DNA from: Prostheceraeus crozeri
Lineage: Eukaryota > Platyhelminthes > Polycladida > Euryleptidae
Reading direction: 5' to 3'
DNA length: 64,000 nt
Assembly: GCA_907163375.1 (NCBI GenBank)
Contig: CAJQUW010001805.1
Location: 1-64,000 of the forward strand
In this document: in pieces, positions 11,684 through 23,550 of the stretch
Layout of the letters: each line of letters starts with the position of its first letter
Position numbering within the stretch: the stretch's first letter is position 1
Notes under the pieces: model-generated
Seen by the model: the letters and a program-made list of their open reading frames with translations, nothing else
Databases searched by the model: none
What the model was told of the DNA's origin: nothing
Translations under genes and position numbers: made by a program

Positions 11684-11961
11684 TTAAATGTGATCCAATA
11701 TTGTGATCGCATCAATGGATTCAAATGCAAGTGAGCGAATGAAGAATATACATTGTAGTGCGTATATGAGCATGATTCGTTTATGAACACTGAATGAATT
11801 ACACTTAGGCCTAATTAAGCATAGGTTATTTACTTTGTCTTAAATAGTTTGAAAAGACCTACGTACCCCATCGAAAGTACAGTAGCCTATAAAAATGAGA
11901 TTGTTTCATTTTTCCATTTTCTCTTTATTTTCCAGAACTCGCTTCACTGACCGCTTCTAGT
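11684..11961. other. hAT A upstream intron end
   Basis: No gene is seen. The stretch ends in a pyrimidine-rich tract and acceptor (TCTCTTTATTTTCCAG, AG at 11934-11935) that feeds the first recognised hAT A exon. Confidence 0.5.
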
Positions 11962-13084
11962 ATGTTAAAAAGAGGAGCAAAGGCGGCTCGCCATCGCGTT
12001 AAATGTACATTATGCGGCGAATCTTTCGATAGTGACTATACAGGAAAGCACACCCAAAAATGGCATAAGAATCTCGCTGACAAGGGTCAAATTGCCACAA
12101 CTATTCCTGTAGGAGCCAAAATTGTGAGAGACCCATGGAGTGCTGCTGCAGAATGCGTGTCCACAAAGAGGTCAAGAATCGACTTGGACGATGATGAAGA
12201 AGAGAACCATGCTCCAGAAGCTGCTATGTCAATCGCGTCAACCGATACCTTACAACAGGAACCGGAACAAGAGGCAACAGACACGTCACACAGTGGTGAA
12301 AATGCAGAAAACGAAGGAGATCCTGATGTGCTTATTTCTGACAACGATGGTGGGTCATCAGAGTCTGAAAGTGAAACCGACAGTGATGAAGACCCTGCTG
12401 GTCTCTCGGTCGATAAGGAGTCGAAAGAATGCCTCGGTAAGTGTCTGTACACTGAACGATAACTCGACATAAGATTTGATTCATTATTTGATGATAGGAT
12501 TTGATATACGTATAGGCCTTCATGTTATTAATGATGAGATCCAAATTTTGCATTCCCTTTGACCCTATTAAACCCAAGGCATAGGCTATTTGACACAAAC
12601 GCTCAGAAAAGTGGGGGGGGGCAGAATCCACTCTTTATTTCCAACATTATTCAACTTTATACAGCCAGCCCAGAAAAAATCTATTTGCATACGGGCTTCT
12701 TCTTTCTGCACTCCATTAATTCATGTTTTGTAGTTGTAAACGTTTTTATGATAGGTTCCAATAATAAAACACTCCCTTGTAGGCCTAATTCACCGATTTT
12801 ATCAATATAGGGAATTCTACGATTATACCTATATAAGGAAATGAATTGAAATAATAAAATGAAATAAATAATAATCGTACCGGCAAATTACGAGGGAGTG
12901 TTTTCTTTTCCTTTTCGTATTGTAACCATTATGTGTATCCTCCCGTTAGCCTCCATGTCATTTAAATGATTTTGTTTTATAGAAACATGTTTGTAACATA
13001 TTAAACATACATGTACCGGTATCATAAAAATTTCAATAATAAGCTTTTTTTAAAATGAGATAGGCTATCAGCTACGCTTATCTA

Positions 13085-14863
13085 CAGTGCCGGTCATTAA
13101 GTTGGTAAATGTATGGAAATTTTTAATTTTTCCTTATTCTCATTAGAATTTCAAATTTAATTGATTTGAAACGATAGTTTTTTATTACATTGCGATATTG
13201 ATATCACAAGTGAAGGCTTTTAACTCATTTTAATAACGGATTATTGCATATCTTTGACCGTTTTCGATCCGACTTGTTGATCATCAGCGTTTACCTAACT
13301 CCAAGAATCAGGAAGAATTTAAAATTACAATATGCAACGATCATATAAATATCCATGGTACTACCGTCAGTTGGAACGTTAATAATGTTTTGAAAAGTAC
13401 AATTTTTGATATGCGTTGCAGCTGTAGAAATCTATGACGTCCTTCAAATTCGAATTTAGAATGTTTATAGATATTGGCTTTTCGATAGATTGCTTTCAGA
13501 ATACATTCATTTACCGTCGACATGGAGAGTCACAATGAGAAGAGATTGCAAATAATTACCCTATTTCAACATGCAAATGTAACCAAAAGTGAAATTGCGA
13601 GGCGGTTGAGTGTTTCACCATCAATGGTCACAAAAGTTATACAGCGATATGAAGAGACAGGTGAATATAAGACGAATTATGATATTTGCCAACGACCGCG
13701 GAAATTCAACGAACGTGACGAAAGACATATGAGAAATTTATGTGTGAAGAATCCTCGTGCAACAGCCTGCGAAATTCGAGATACCATGGAGAGAAAAGAC
13801 GTTTCCGAGCAAACCATGAGACGTGCTTTGGTTGCAGCAGGGTGCCGAACCATGAAACCTCACAAAAGACCGTTGCTGACACAAGCCCAAATTACAAAAG
13901 GTTTCACTGGTCAAAAAGAGCATCAGAATTGGACAGTGGAACACTGGCAAAATGTGATTTTTCGTGATGAAACACGAGTTGATATACGAGATGACTGTCC
14001 TAAACTTGTACGAGTAGTCGATGGACATCCATTATGCAGCGATCATTATCAAAAGATTGTTAAACATCCAGTCAGTGTTATGATTTGGGCATGTTTTTCC
14101 AGTTTAGGTACTGGTCGCTCTCACATTGTCGAAGGAACCATGGACTCTAACACATACATTGAAAAGATAATTCAACGTCGTCTTGTCCAACAACTCCAAG
14201 ACTGGTTCCCCAATGGCGAAGGAATTTATCAACAGGACAATGCGCCGTGTCACGTAAGCAAAGCAACGATGGCGAAAATCAATAAACTAAACATCAAACT
14301 TCTTACATGGCCTCCGAATTCACCTGACCTAAACCCGATATAAGCCTGTGGGCTATAGTCAAAAGTCGGATCAAGATGTCAGGTGTAAAGTCAAAAAGTG
14401 AAGTGACTGCAGCTTTTATTCGCGTTTGGCATAATGACCCACAACTTGTAGACATCTGTCAAAAACTGGTGCAGTCGATGCCAAAAAGAGTGCTTGCTGT
14501 GATTAAGGCAAGAGGAGGTTCAACAGCGTACTAATGAGTGAACATTTCAAATTCTTCTGTACATTTGATTCATGAAAATTTTTACTCATGAAATAGAATA
14601 TCAATTGAGGTCAGCTAAATGTATGTTTATAAAAACAAACATTTTTCATTATTTCGCATTTTCAACCAGTCGGAGCGAAAACGATATATTATCAAAGATA
14701 CGCAATAATCCATTATTAAAATGAGTTAAAATGCTTCACATGTGATATCAAGATCGTAATGTAATAAAAACTATCGTTTCAAATCAATTAAATTTGAAAT
14801 TCTAATGAGAATGAGGAAAAATTCAAATTTTTCATACATTTTCCAACTTAATGACCGGCACTG
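13085..14863 (+). mobile_element. Tc1/mariner-type transposon with about 200-bp inverted ends
   Basis: The ends start CAGTGCCGGTCATTAAGTTG and are inverted copies over about 200 bases (13085-13288 against 14655-14863) with scattered mismatches. TA lies outside on the left (13083-13084). On the right the same place reads CA, a one-base change. Long ends of this size are like the IR/DR ends of some Tc1 relatives. One transposase gene lies inside. The element sits wholly within the hAT A intron. Confidence 0.92.
13522..14534 (+). pseudogene. Tc1-like transposase, frameshift at the third catalytic residue
   Basis: The gene starts at ATG 13522 (MESHNEKRLQII). It has an N-terminal helix-turn-helix pair (KSEIARRLSVSPSMVTKVIQ) and a second DNA-binding half with a GRPR-like CQRPRKF. 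The DDE core has Asp 1 in VIFRDETRV and Asp 2 in YQQDNAPCH. The third box reads SPDLNPI and meets TAA at 14341-14343, exactly where NPIENLW with the catalytic Glu should be. The reading continues one frame away from about 14348 (LWAIVKSRIKM) to TAA 14532-14534. A single-base change therefore removes the catalytic Glu, and the copy is dead but recent-looking. Confidence 0.92.
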
Positions 14864-15228
14864 CACATACCCTTCTAATCGTGATGAGATGACCTACATG
14901 AATGTTTTTATAGCTAAATACATCCGCGGCCCAGTTGTATGCGGGTATATAAAGGTTATGATAGAAATGCTTGTGTAATATAAAAGCATTGAAAACAATT
15001 ACTTAATGCAATAAATTCAACAAGTTGTAATGGTAAATATTATCACATGTTATTTCAGCTATTATAGACCCTCTAATGAATTAGCCTACCTTTTTTGGAT
15101 GAGTTGTGGAATATAATATTTCACAGTTACTATTATATTTTTTAGTAAAAGTTTGAAAGAGTCCCCATCGATCAAAGACAATCAAGTATAAACTGCATGT
15201 ATTCACAATATCATTTTTGTCATTTCAG
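14864..15228. other. remainder of hAT A intron, no gene
   Basis: AT-rich sequence up to the exon 2 acceptor. I see no coding region, repeat family or RNA gene in it. Confidence 0.5.
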
Positions 15229-16908
15229 ATTTTGAAGGAGAGTCCTTGAAAATACGAATGGTACCACCTGGCCCAGAAGATCTTAGCAAATCGCCTGATC
15301 AGGAACCAATGCAGCCTATAGACATCTCATTTCCTAAGCACGCCATCGGTCCTGTATTTCGCGCATTTAATCCGGAAAAATACGAGAATTACAAATGGTT
15401 GGAATACTCTGTTTCAGAAGATGCTGTATACTGTCATTTCTGTAGACATTTTAGTAAAAACAAATATGGCCATTTTGTGACTATAGGATTCCGCACCTGG
15501 AACAAATGTCAGAATTACCTCCAAGGACATCAAGAAAGTGAGTCACATAAAGAAGCTATCTCAGAATATTGTTCTTACAAAAGAATGACAGAAAACGGGT
15601 CCTCTTCAGATAAATCAACCATACTTGGAATGCTTAGTGAAGCTCATGCAAGGACTGTTGGCGAAAATCGACACTATCTCAAAACACTCTGTGAAGTACT
15701 GTTGCTAACTGCCCATTTGAAAATTGCTGAAAGAGAATCGAAACTTCATCGCAGTGAAGATACGGATATTTCGTCACTGTTGTTCGGTGCAAAAGCTGGG
15801 AATTTTCTCAGCATCGTGGCGACGATTGCTAAGCACGATTCAATAATCGCTCGCAAGATTCAGAAAGGGCCACAGAATGCCAAATATACTCATCACTCAA
15901 TCCAAAATGCTATTTTACATATCATGAGCAGTATTGTTCTTGAAGAGATCGCTGTTGAACTTTCTGATGCTGAATACTTCTCAATAATGGCTGATGAAAC
16001 GAAAGATATGTCAAGAAAGGAGGTCGTCTCAATTTGCATTCGGTACCTATTCAATAACTCAGTTCATGAAGAATTTGTCGGTTTGTGTGAAGCAGAAAAT
16101 CTTAATGCGGTAGGCCTGAAAAATTGCATCGTGCGTTCCCTACACAGTGTGAACGCGAATATGCATAAATGCGTTGGACAAGCCTACGATGGAGCCGCAG
16201 TCATGTCTGGAAGTGTAAACGGAGTCCAGACACTGATTCGACAAGAAGTGTCACCTTTGGCTCAGTACGTTCATTGCTTTGCGCATAGGTTGAATCTCGT
16301 CGTGTTGGATGTTATTCACGAACTTCAACCAATTTTTGAATGTCTCTCTCTGCTTCAAAAACTCTACAATTTCGTCAGCTGTGCATCGATCCATCCAAAC
16401 TGGGTATATTTGCAGAAGGAACGAAATCTGAGAGTTATGGAATTGAAAGCAATCTCGGAAACGCGATGGTCGTGTCAGTCAAATATGTTGAGCACTGTTT
16501 GCAGTCGTGTCGACGTGCTATTTGAATTGTTCGATATCGCGAGTAATCGGCATCATAAAAAAGAAAAGATTGACGATGCCAAATCCTTTCGAATGAGATT
16601 AGATAGATCACAGCTTCGATTCATTTTTGCACTGGAAAAAGTCCTACGCTACGTCAAAACTGCATCTGCTTTCTTACAAAACCCGAGCAGTGATCTGTCG
16701 CAGTCAAGTGAAGTTATTCATATTCTGAGAGAAAATCTATCATCTTGCAAGGAAGAGAAAACATGTGACGAGCTCTGAAATCAGAGTGAGGCGACTGCTG
16801 ACAGATGGTCATTGCCAAGGTCTGCACCAGTTCGAGAAAACAACAGAGCAAGAAAACTGCCTGATCATTTGAAACAGTTTTTAGTGGAAGTTGAAGCACC
16901 TTGGGCCG

Positions 16909-17135
16909 TGTCGGAAAATCCGAAATTTATTTGTTAATGACATTCTACGATTCTTTATTTGTGTGTGTGTCTATCGCTTCTCTCTCTCCTCGACTCGCTA
17001 ATCCCCAATGACTGACTATCGGAAAATCCCATCTGCGCGTTCGCTGCATCGTGACTGCATGCACATGTATCAAGGACGAAGGTGTGAATCAACTTGTATT
17101 TCGTCACTCGCTGAATTTTATCTATTGTCAGTGTA
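16909..17135 (+). repeat. BEL/Pao 2, LTR sequence at 5' side
   Basis: It matches 21080-21306 over 227 bases with about four differences. It contains the TGTGTGTGTCTATCGCTTCTC tract region. Confidence 0.9.
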
Positions 17136-17299
17136 CTATTGTCAGACTACTTGCAGATGAATTACGCGCATTAGAAAGTTGGAAATTAACTGCTGGAATA
17201 AAGGATTCAAATGTCAAAATAAACAAATATTCACCGAATGATCCCTCGCGTCGTTTCACTACGCGTCCGATTTCTACTACTCAAGCTCTTGTCAATAAT

Positions 17300-18130
17300 G
17301 CACGTACTACTCCTAAATGTGCTTTCTGTCGAAGTGAAGAAGCACCACATTTCTCTGATGAATGTAAACGATTCGTTACGGCATCTGAGCGAAAGAATCA
17401 GTTGAGAAACGCGTGCTACAAGTGTCTAAAATCAAATCATTTCGCTAAAACATGTATCCGCCAACGCCCGTGTTACCACTGTAAGTCTTTGGACCATCAT
17501 TCGTCCCTTTGTCATATTAAATATCCTGATTCGAAATCAAATGAAACCACGAGTTCAAATTCGACCGCTCTATTTGCCTCTGCGAGTGAGTCTTCTGAAC
17601 ACACGTCGTCCATATTGCCTCTCGCTACTGTTACAGTTCATACGCCGAGGGCTAATGGTTTACCTTTCAAAACTGTTCTCGATATTGGGAGTGGTCGTTC
17701 TTACATAACCGAACGTGCGGCAAATCAGTTGGGTTTAAGGCCAATGAGTTACGAGTATCTCTCCTATTCATCCTTCGGACGTGAAAAGTCGACTACTAGG
17801 AAGGTTCCTATCACAACTTTATCACTGCAATGTTCTGATGATTTTACTATCAATATTAACGCAGTTATCGTACCAATAATTGCCACTTCGGTGGTCAAAC
17901 GAGTTGCCGACAAAACCAAATTCCCCGTACTCAATTCAGTTCATCTGGCTGAGCCTTTGGTCAACAAGCCGGAAGCGATTAGTCTCGATCTACTTATTGG
18001 TTTGGACCATTACTTTCAAATTGTAGAGCAAGACAGGATCAAACTCACAGATAGATTGGTTTTGATGCTCACACGTTTCGGATGGGTCTTGGCAGGGGCT
18101 TTGAATGAAACTTCTGCTTCACCGTCTGTT
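17300..18130 (+). pseudogene. BEL/Pao 2 zinc-knuckle and protease region
   Basis: Three knuckle motifs are visible: CAFCRSEEAPHFSDEC, CYKCLKSNHFAKTC and CYHCKSLDHHSSLC. They are followed by an aspartic-protease-like segment (TVLDIGSGRSYI), the SLDLLIGLDHY motif and FGWVLAG. The order and spacing match BEL/Pao Gag-Pol. Coordinates are approximate. Confidence 0.85.
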
Positions 18131-18149
18131 TCTTTGTTTTGTCAGCATT

Positions 18150-19350
18150 CTGATCCTGTTCTACTTACTCCAACACCCGATCCGATGAATTTGTCAGTGG
18201 AACGCATGTGGACCCTTGATTCGCCAGGTGTCACAGATGATAGCAACATAGACAATGATAGTATTGCAATAACACAATTCAATCAATCGATCAACTTTGC
18301 TGACGGTCGATACAATGTCAGTTGGCCTTGGAAAATTGAGGACCCCGAGTTACCAGACAATTTCGCACTTTCTTTAGGAAGACTGAAATCACTATTGCAA
18401 CGGCTAAAACCATCACCAGCCATTCTAAAGAACTACCATAATACTTTTATGGAACAATTACAATCAGGCGTAATTAACGGATAGCGAAATTAAACCGGAA
18501 ACTAAGGTTTTGGGCTTGGTATGGAAGAAGCATGATGATGTACTTCTGATGTCTGAAATGAAAGAACCCACTGTCTCGTCGATAACTAAACGCAACGTTC
18601 TCGAAATGACCTCTCAATGCTTCAACCCCCTGGGAATATTTACCCCTGTATTGATCAAAGCGAAATTGTTTATTCAAAAACTTTGGAAAATGGATTTAGA
18701 ATGGGACACACCTATCAATAAGACACTCACCGATGAATGGACAGATCTTCAAAAGGAAATGTTATCACTACCGTCTATCAGTGTGCCTCGATATATTGGC
18801 CCTTCTGATCAATCACAATATTCGGCAGAGTTACACGCCTTTTCAGACGCTTCGCAAAACGCTTATGGCGTCTGTATCTACTTACGCATTACAACTGATA
18901 CCGAAGAAAAAAAAGGTGAATCTGATTTTTTCAAAGTCAAGAGTCGCGCCTATAAAGGAGTTAACCATTCCAAAATTGGAACTGATGGCTGCACTGATCT
19001 CAATTCGTGCAATGAACTTCGTTACCTCAGAATTACGTCTAACTATAGAACGCAAAGTTGTTTGGATAGATCCAAAATGTGTCTTATTTTGGATAAAGAA
19101 CAAGCGACCTCAACAGATATTCATCGAGAGAAGATTGAACGAAATAAGAGCAAGCGATGCGAATGAATTCCGATATGTTCCATCGCAGCACAATCTGGCA
19201 GACCTCATAACTCGTGGTCAAGCAGTTGAAGTATTTTCGAATAAAGATTTTTGGTGGAAGGGTCCTCACTGGTTAATCGAGGATAAAGCAAGATGGCCTA
19301 AAAGTCTGACAATTGAAAATAACGCCTTTGCCATGGATACGAAACATGAA
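18150..19350 (+). pseudogene. BEL/Pao 2 reverse transcriptase/RNase H region
   Basis: Family signatures include the A17-type connection CFNPLGIFTPVLIKAK at about 18.62-18.66 kb. RNase H follows, opening HAFSDASQNAYGVCIY at about 18.85 kb, and then a stretch of the VWIDPKCVLFWI kind. Coordinates are approximate. Confidence 0.75.
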
Positions 19351-19399
19351 ACTGATTCGGTTTTACTTGCTGACGACTCCTCGGAATTCAAGCCCCCGC

Positions 19400-20943
19400 C
19401 TCCGTTCGATTTGAACATTGATCACTACTCCTCCCTTAAACGATTATTGACTGTTACCGCATGGTGTCTGAGAGCCGCTGCTATGTTCAAGAGGCAAGTC
19501 ACAACAAAATCAGATTACATAACAGCGCAAGACATGGAATCGGCACGACGTATGTGGATACAATGTATACAACGAAAGCACTTCTCAAACGAATTAGCAG
19601 TCGATAAAAGGAAAAGAGGAATTAATTTACAATCTCAACTCGGACTGGTAAAATCACAGGACGGAATCATTCGATGCACTGGGAGATTGCAAAATGCAAT
19701 GATTGACGATTCAGCGAAGTTTCCAATACTCTTACCAAAAAACGATTCCTTTTCCAATTTGATGATTAGAGAATATCATCAAAAAACACTTCACGCCGGA
19801 ACGAAGCAAACTCTATCAACTTTCAGAGATAGCTATTGGATACCTTGTGGCCGTTCTCAAGTTCAAAAGGAAATCAGACGTTGTCTAACATGCCGCAAAC
19901 ACGAGGGTGGTCCTTTCAGGAAGTCCTTACCTCCTCCACTACCTCCTCACAGAGTTAACAGACCTGATTATCCGTTTCAAGTGACGGGTATCGATTATTT
20001 TGGCCCACTGTTTATCAAATGTGAATCGGGACAACGAAAAAAGGTTTGGATTTGTTTATTTACATGTTCGAGTGTCAGAGCGGTTCATCTAGAAATAGCT
20101 GAGTCCTTGTCAACCATTGATTTCATAAGTTGTCTCAGGAGATTTATAGCAGCTCGCGGAACACCAAATACAATAATATCGGACAACGCTAAACAATTCA
20201 AATTGGCCAAGACTTGCGTCGACAAGGTATGGTATGAAGTTACGCACTGTACAGAAGTCCAATCTTACATTTCACAACGAAATGTCGAATGGAAATACAT
20301 TGTAGAATTGGCCCCCTGGATGGGCGGCTTTTATGAGCGCCTAATAGGGTCTGCGAAACGCTGCTTAAAGAAGAGCATCGGAGTCTTGTTACTCAGCATC
20401 TTTCAGTTGCAAACTATTATTAAAGAAGTTGAGGCAGTGGTAAATTCGCGCCCATTGACATACTCAGGCAATGAAATTGATGACTTTCCCATCATAACGC
20501 CATCACATTTTTTAGGTGGACATGCTACGTTTTCAATATGCCCAAATGTTCCTTCTCAAACAAATTTACAAAAAAATTGCGATCATGAGTCGGCGAAGCA
20601 AGTTTTGAATTTATGGAAAGCTGGACAAAAGCATTTAGACAGATTTTGGGTATCTTGGTACAAGGATTATTTGCACTGCCTTAGACAGTTCAAATTGACG
20701 AAAACGCGAAATTCAGTTGAAATGAGACCAAAGGTGGGACAAGTCGTTGTAATACACGAGAAGAATATTCCGCGAGGACAATGGAAAATGGCCGTTATAG
20801 TATGTTTGAATGAAAGTCGCGATGGTGAAATTCGATCAGTAATGCTGAGGACTTCGAGTGGACGGACACTTAGACGACCGATCACCCTTTTAATTCCCAT
20901 TGAACTAGAGTCAGAGACAATTAATGTACGGTTAACGCAATAA
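19400..20943 (+). pseudogene. BEL/Pao 2 integrase region
   Basis: A zinc-binding segment (HAGTKQTLST then CRRCLTC-like RRCLTCRKH) leads into the core with VTGIDYFGPLF, TIISDNAKQF and WMGGFYERLIGSAKR. The C-terminal end is of the DUF5641 type (VGQVVVIHEKNIPRGQWK). This is the best-kept part of the element. Confidence 0.88.
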
Positions 20944-21079
20944 AATTTCGCCATTACAATTCATCCTCACACTTTTATTAATGCTCACTCATCACTCGCA
21001 TACACATACAATTATAATTACATGCACATCGTTTCATTTATCTCTGTATATTGTACGAGTATATCTTCTCTGTTGGGAA

Positions 21080-21518
21080 TGTCGGAAAATCCGAAATTTA
21101 TTTGTTAATGACATTCTACGATTCTTTATTTGTGTGTGTGTCTATCGCTTCTCTCTCTCCTCGACTCGCCAATTCCCAATGACTGACTATCGGAAAATCC
21201 CATCTGCGCGTTCGCTGCATCGTGACTGCATGCACATGTATCAAGGACGAAGGTGTGAATAAACTTGTATTTCGTCACTCGCTGAATTTTATCTCTTGTC
21301 AGTGTAGTATGTGGGCTAACCGCTTGTTAAAATGTTATCATGTGATGTGTGACGTATTGGGAAGGTGACGTTTTGACCTTCAAATGTAAAGCAACTTGAT
21401 TGTCAATGGATTATTCTTCAGATCGCTAATGAACCTCCAACGTACGCTCGCTGTTTTATTTTTCTCTCGCTAATAAACTTACAACTTACGCCGGCTGTAT
21501 TTTCTCATTGTGAGAACA
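21080..21518 (+). repeat. BEL/Pao 2, 3' LTR (439 bp)
   Basis: It runs from TGTCGG to GAGAACA. The right limit is set by the AGCCG target copy and by the hAT frame resuming directly after it. An AATAAA lies at about 21472. Confidence 0.8.
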
Positions 21519-22089
21519 AGCCGTAAAAACTGAAAAAGAATTGTTTTCAAGCCAAGTCACCGAAATTGTTGAACACATCATTTTCGAGTTAGATAGAAGA
21601 TTCAGCAGCAATAATATCACCATAATGAATGGGAGTGCTGCCCTGACGCCTTCATCAATCAATTTCTTAAACGAAGAAATGATTCTCTCCTTCGGAGCAT
21701 TATTCCAGTGTGACGCAAATGACTTAATCATCGGAATAAAAAATTGTCGTCGAATGATGGAACGCAGCAAGACTGACGAGAAAGCACGCACTTCGCCAAC
21801 ATTAATGCATCTTTGTCGGCGATTACAACGGGTGCGCGATGCTTTACCTGAGATGTGCAAACTCAGTACAATTGCTTGCACAATGCCAGTATCGAGTTGT
21901 GCTTGCGAGCGGAGTTTTAGCACTCTTCGGATTGTGAAAAATTATTTGAGATGCACGATGAAAACAGACCGAGCGAATGACCTTATGTTGCTTGGGGTCC
22001 ATTCAGATCGAGCTTCCAAAATTGATTTGAATAAAGTGATCGATCGGTTCATCTTACTTTATCCAAAGTGCAGAATTGTACTAACATAA

Positions 22090-23533
22090 AGTATATGAGA
22101 TTATTATTATTGAGAACATTGTACTATGTATAGGCAGGCCAGATATAGTAATATGCGTTCATGGTGGATTTTCCAGTTTTCTAGGCACACTTAAATCAGG
22201 AAAAACCTGATACCTATTTCATGTACCGTAAGTGTGTCGTCTACATTATTAATCAAAATACATAGATGTAATTGACTAATCATTTCAATTTCATACTTTA
22301 TAAATTGCAAACAATCAAACAACCCTATACAACTTTGTAAAAAAATGATCGGTGATATGCGCATATTTCTATGTCATTCTAGCCAAAATCTAAGCAAGTG
22401 CTGTACCCGCTCATGCAGTTCAATGTTTGTTTTAAAAGTTGTTGTTTACCCGAGTATTGTTTTGACAATTTGACGAGTATTTTTTCATGCTGTTTGTCAA
22501 TCAGAGAGACAGTTACATTAATTACTTCATGTCATGAATAATGATATGCAAATTGACTTATCTTACAACCGAATCAGGATACCTTATTAGACTTTATTTG
22601 TTGCAATTTTACATTGAAGGTAGAAATCCTTGTTTAACCTTTATCCAAACCATCCAATTTTATCCTTATGTGCATTTGTGCACATTTTTGTTATAGTCAA
22701 TTATTTCCATTTTCCACTAATAGATTATGTTGTTTTAAAATCATATTGTTTTATTTTAGTTTGATAAACATTTTCATACTGTTTGTTAGACTACTCGGTA
22801 AGTCAATCATTAAATGCATTCAAATAAAGCCCATTTGTTGATTTTGCCCGCTATGTAGGCCTATTGATTTCAGCACATTTCTTGATATTCGTCGCATGAT
22901 GATTAAGAGGCTCGGATAGTTAGGTCATTCGTTTAAAATTCATACTATCAATTTCGCATGTGAACCACCGTAGCCTACTATTTTCGTATTTTCTACGCAT
23001 GTATAAGCTCACGTATAGCCAATATTCATATTTTTAAGGCCGCAGTAGGACTACAGACCCAATTCTATTGTATGAAAAATCAACAGTCATAAACGACCAT
23101 GGATTTGACAACTAAATAAAATTGATTTGTTACATGGGCATGTATTGGCTTTAAATTCGCATCTGCAAGTTATCACTCAAGCTCACTTGAAGGGTTAGGT
23201 ATAAGATAGCTTGAAGTAGGCCTATAAGCGTAGTATAGGCCCTAGTCCTTTGGTAACACGTGGACACCTACAATCTTGGCATTGATATAGGCTAGGGATT
23301 GACCCTATCATCAGACTTAGGAAATTAAGATATCAGCGTGTTATGGGCTATATCATCTTATGCTCGATATTATGCCTGCGCGAACATGTCTTGTGAGGCA
23401 TGAATAGCCTACTGCATAGCATATATATCAACTTAATAGGACTATTCAAGGAATTTTAAGTTTTACTGCTTTGTCGGGGAGGTCAGGTAGCTCGACACCC
23501 CGTCGGGGAAACACGACACCTCGTCGGGGAAAA
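22090..23533. other. hAT A 3' untranslated and terminal region
   Basis: No gene is seen between the transposase stop and the putative hAT right end. TAGGCCTA words occur near 22856 and 23218. Close to the end, at about 23493-23532, a 20-base unit based on CGACACCYCGTCGGGGAAA is repeated twice, a likely subterminal repeat. Confidence 0.5.
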
Positions 23534-23550
23534 CCCTGGCGCCGCCCCTG
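23534..23550 (+). repeat. putative right terminal repeat of hAT A
   Basis: CCCTGGCGCCGCCCCTG has the CAGGGGCGG-type hAT terminal form when read inward. The 8 bases following (ATCAGGCG) would be one copy of an 8-bp target duplication. The partner is not in the window, so the pairing with hAT A is inferred. Confidence 0.55.

Larger units (their letters stand above)
12437..15228 (+). other. intron of hAT A transposase
   Basis: The donor is GTAAGT at 12437 and the acceptor is ATTTCAG ending at 15228. The phase matches on both sides. Apart from the Tc1-like element at 13085-14863 it holds only AT-rich sequence, a G run near 12606-12615 and TAGGCCTA words. Confidence 0.75.
16909..21518 (+). mobile_element. 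BEL/Pao LTR retrotransposon 2 (fossil)
   Basis: This second BEL/Pao element is of a different lineage from element 1. It lies in exon 2 of the hAT A transposase, in the same direction. The start TGTCGGAAAATCC recurs at 21080. The 3' LTR runs to 21518 and ends ACA. The target duplication is GGCCG (16904-16908) against AGCCG (21519-21523), 4 of 5 matching. The flanking hAT reading frame closes up correctly across it, which fixes the limits well. Parts recognised are zinc knuckles, aspartic protease, some reverse transcriptase and RNase H signatures, and integrase. Over the 227 bases that can be compared, the LTRs differ at about four sites, so the insertion is fairly recent. The copy is broken, with roughly four or five breaks. 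Confidence 0.92.
11962..22089 (+). pseudogene. hAT transposase, ZMYM1-like, split by insertions
   Basis: Exon 1 runs from an acceptor at 11935. Its first ATG is 11962, but the frame stays open upstream, so the true start may lie in an earlier exon. It ends at 12436 before GTAAGT. It encodes a C2H2-like finger (CTLCGESF...HTQKWH) and an acidic tail. Exon 2 starts at 15229 after TTTCAG, and the frames join exactly (G|AT gives Asp). Exon 2 encodes a TTF/ZMYM finger (AVYCHFCRHF...CQNYL..H..SESH) and the hAT catalytic core, with boxes IMADETKDMS and QAYDGAAVMSG. One in-frame TGA lies at 16776-16778. The reading then continues to 16908, is broken by BEL/Pao 2, and resumes at 21524 in frame. The hAT dimerisation motif SSCACERSFSTLRIVKNYLR follows, then the stop at 22087-22089. 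Apart from that TGA and the insertion, the coding sequence is well kept. Confidence 0.9.
11936..23550 (+). mobile_element. hAT transposon A (ZMYM1/TTF type), left end not found
   Basis: A hAT transposase is spread over two exons here. The likely right end is CCCTGGCGCCGCCCCTG at 23534-23550, a common hAT terminal sequence whose mate should read CAGGGGCGGCGCCAGGG. That mate is absent from the window, so the left end is either lost or lies beyond base 1. A splice acceptor at 11934-11935 just before the first recognised exon implies at least one more upstream exon. This element has been hit by a Tc1-like transposon in its intron and by a BEL/Pao element in exon 2. It was probably also hit by piggyBac 2 upstream. 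Confidence 0.7.
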
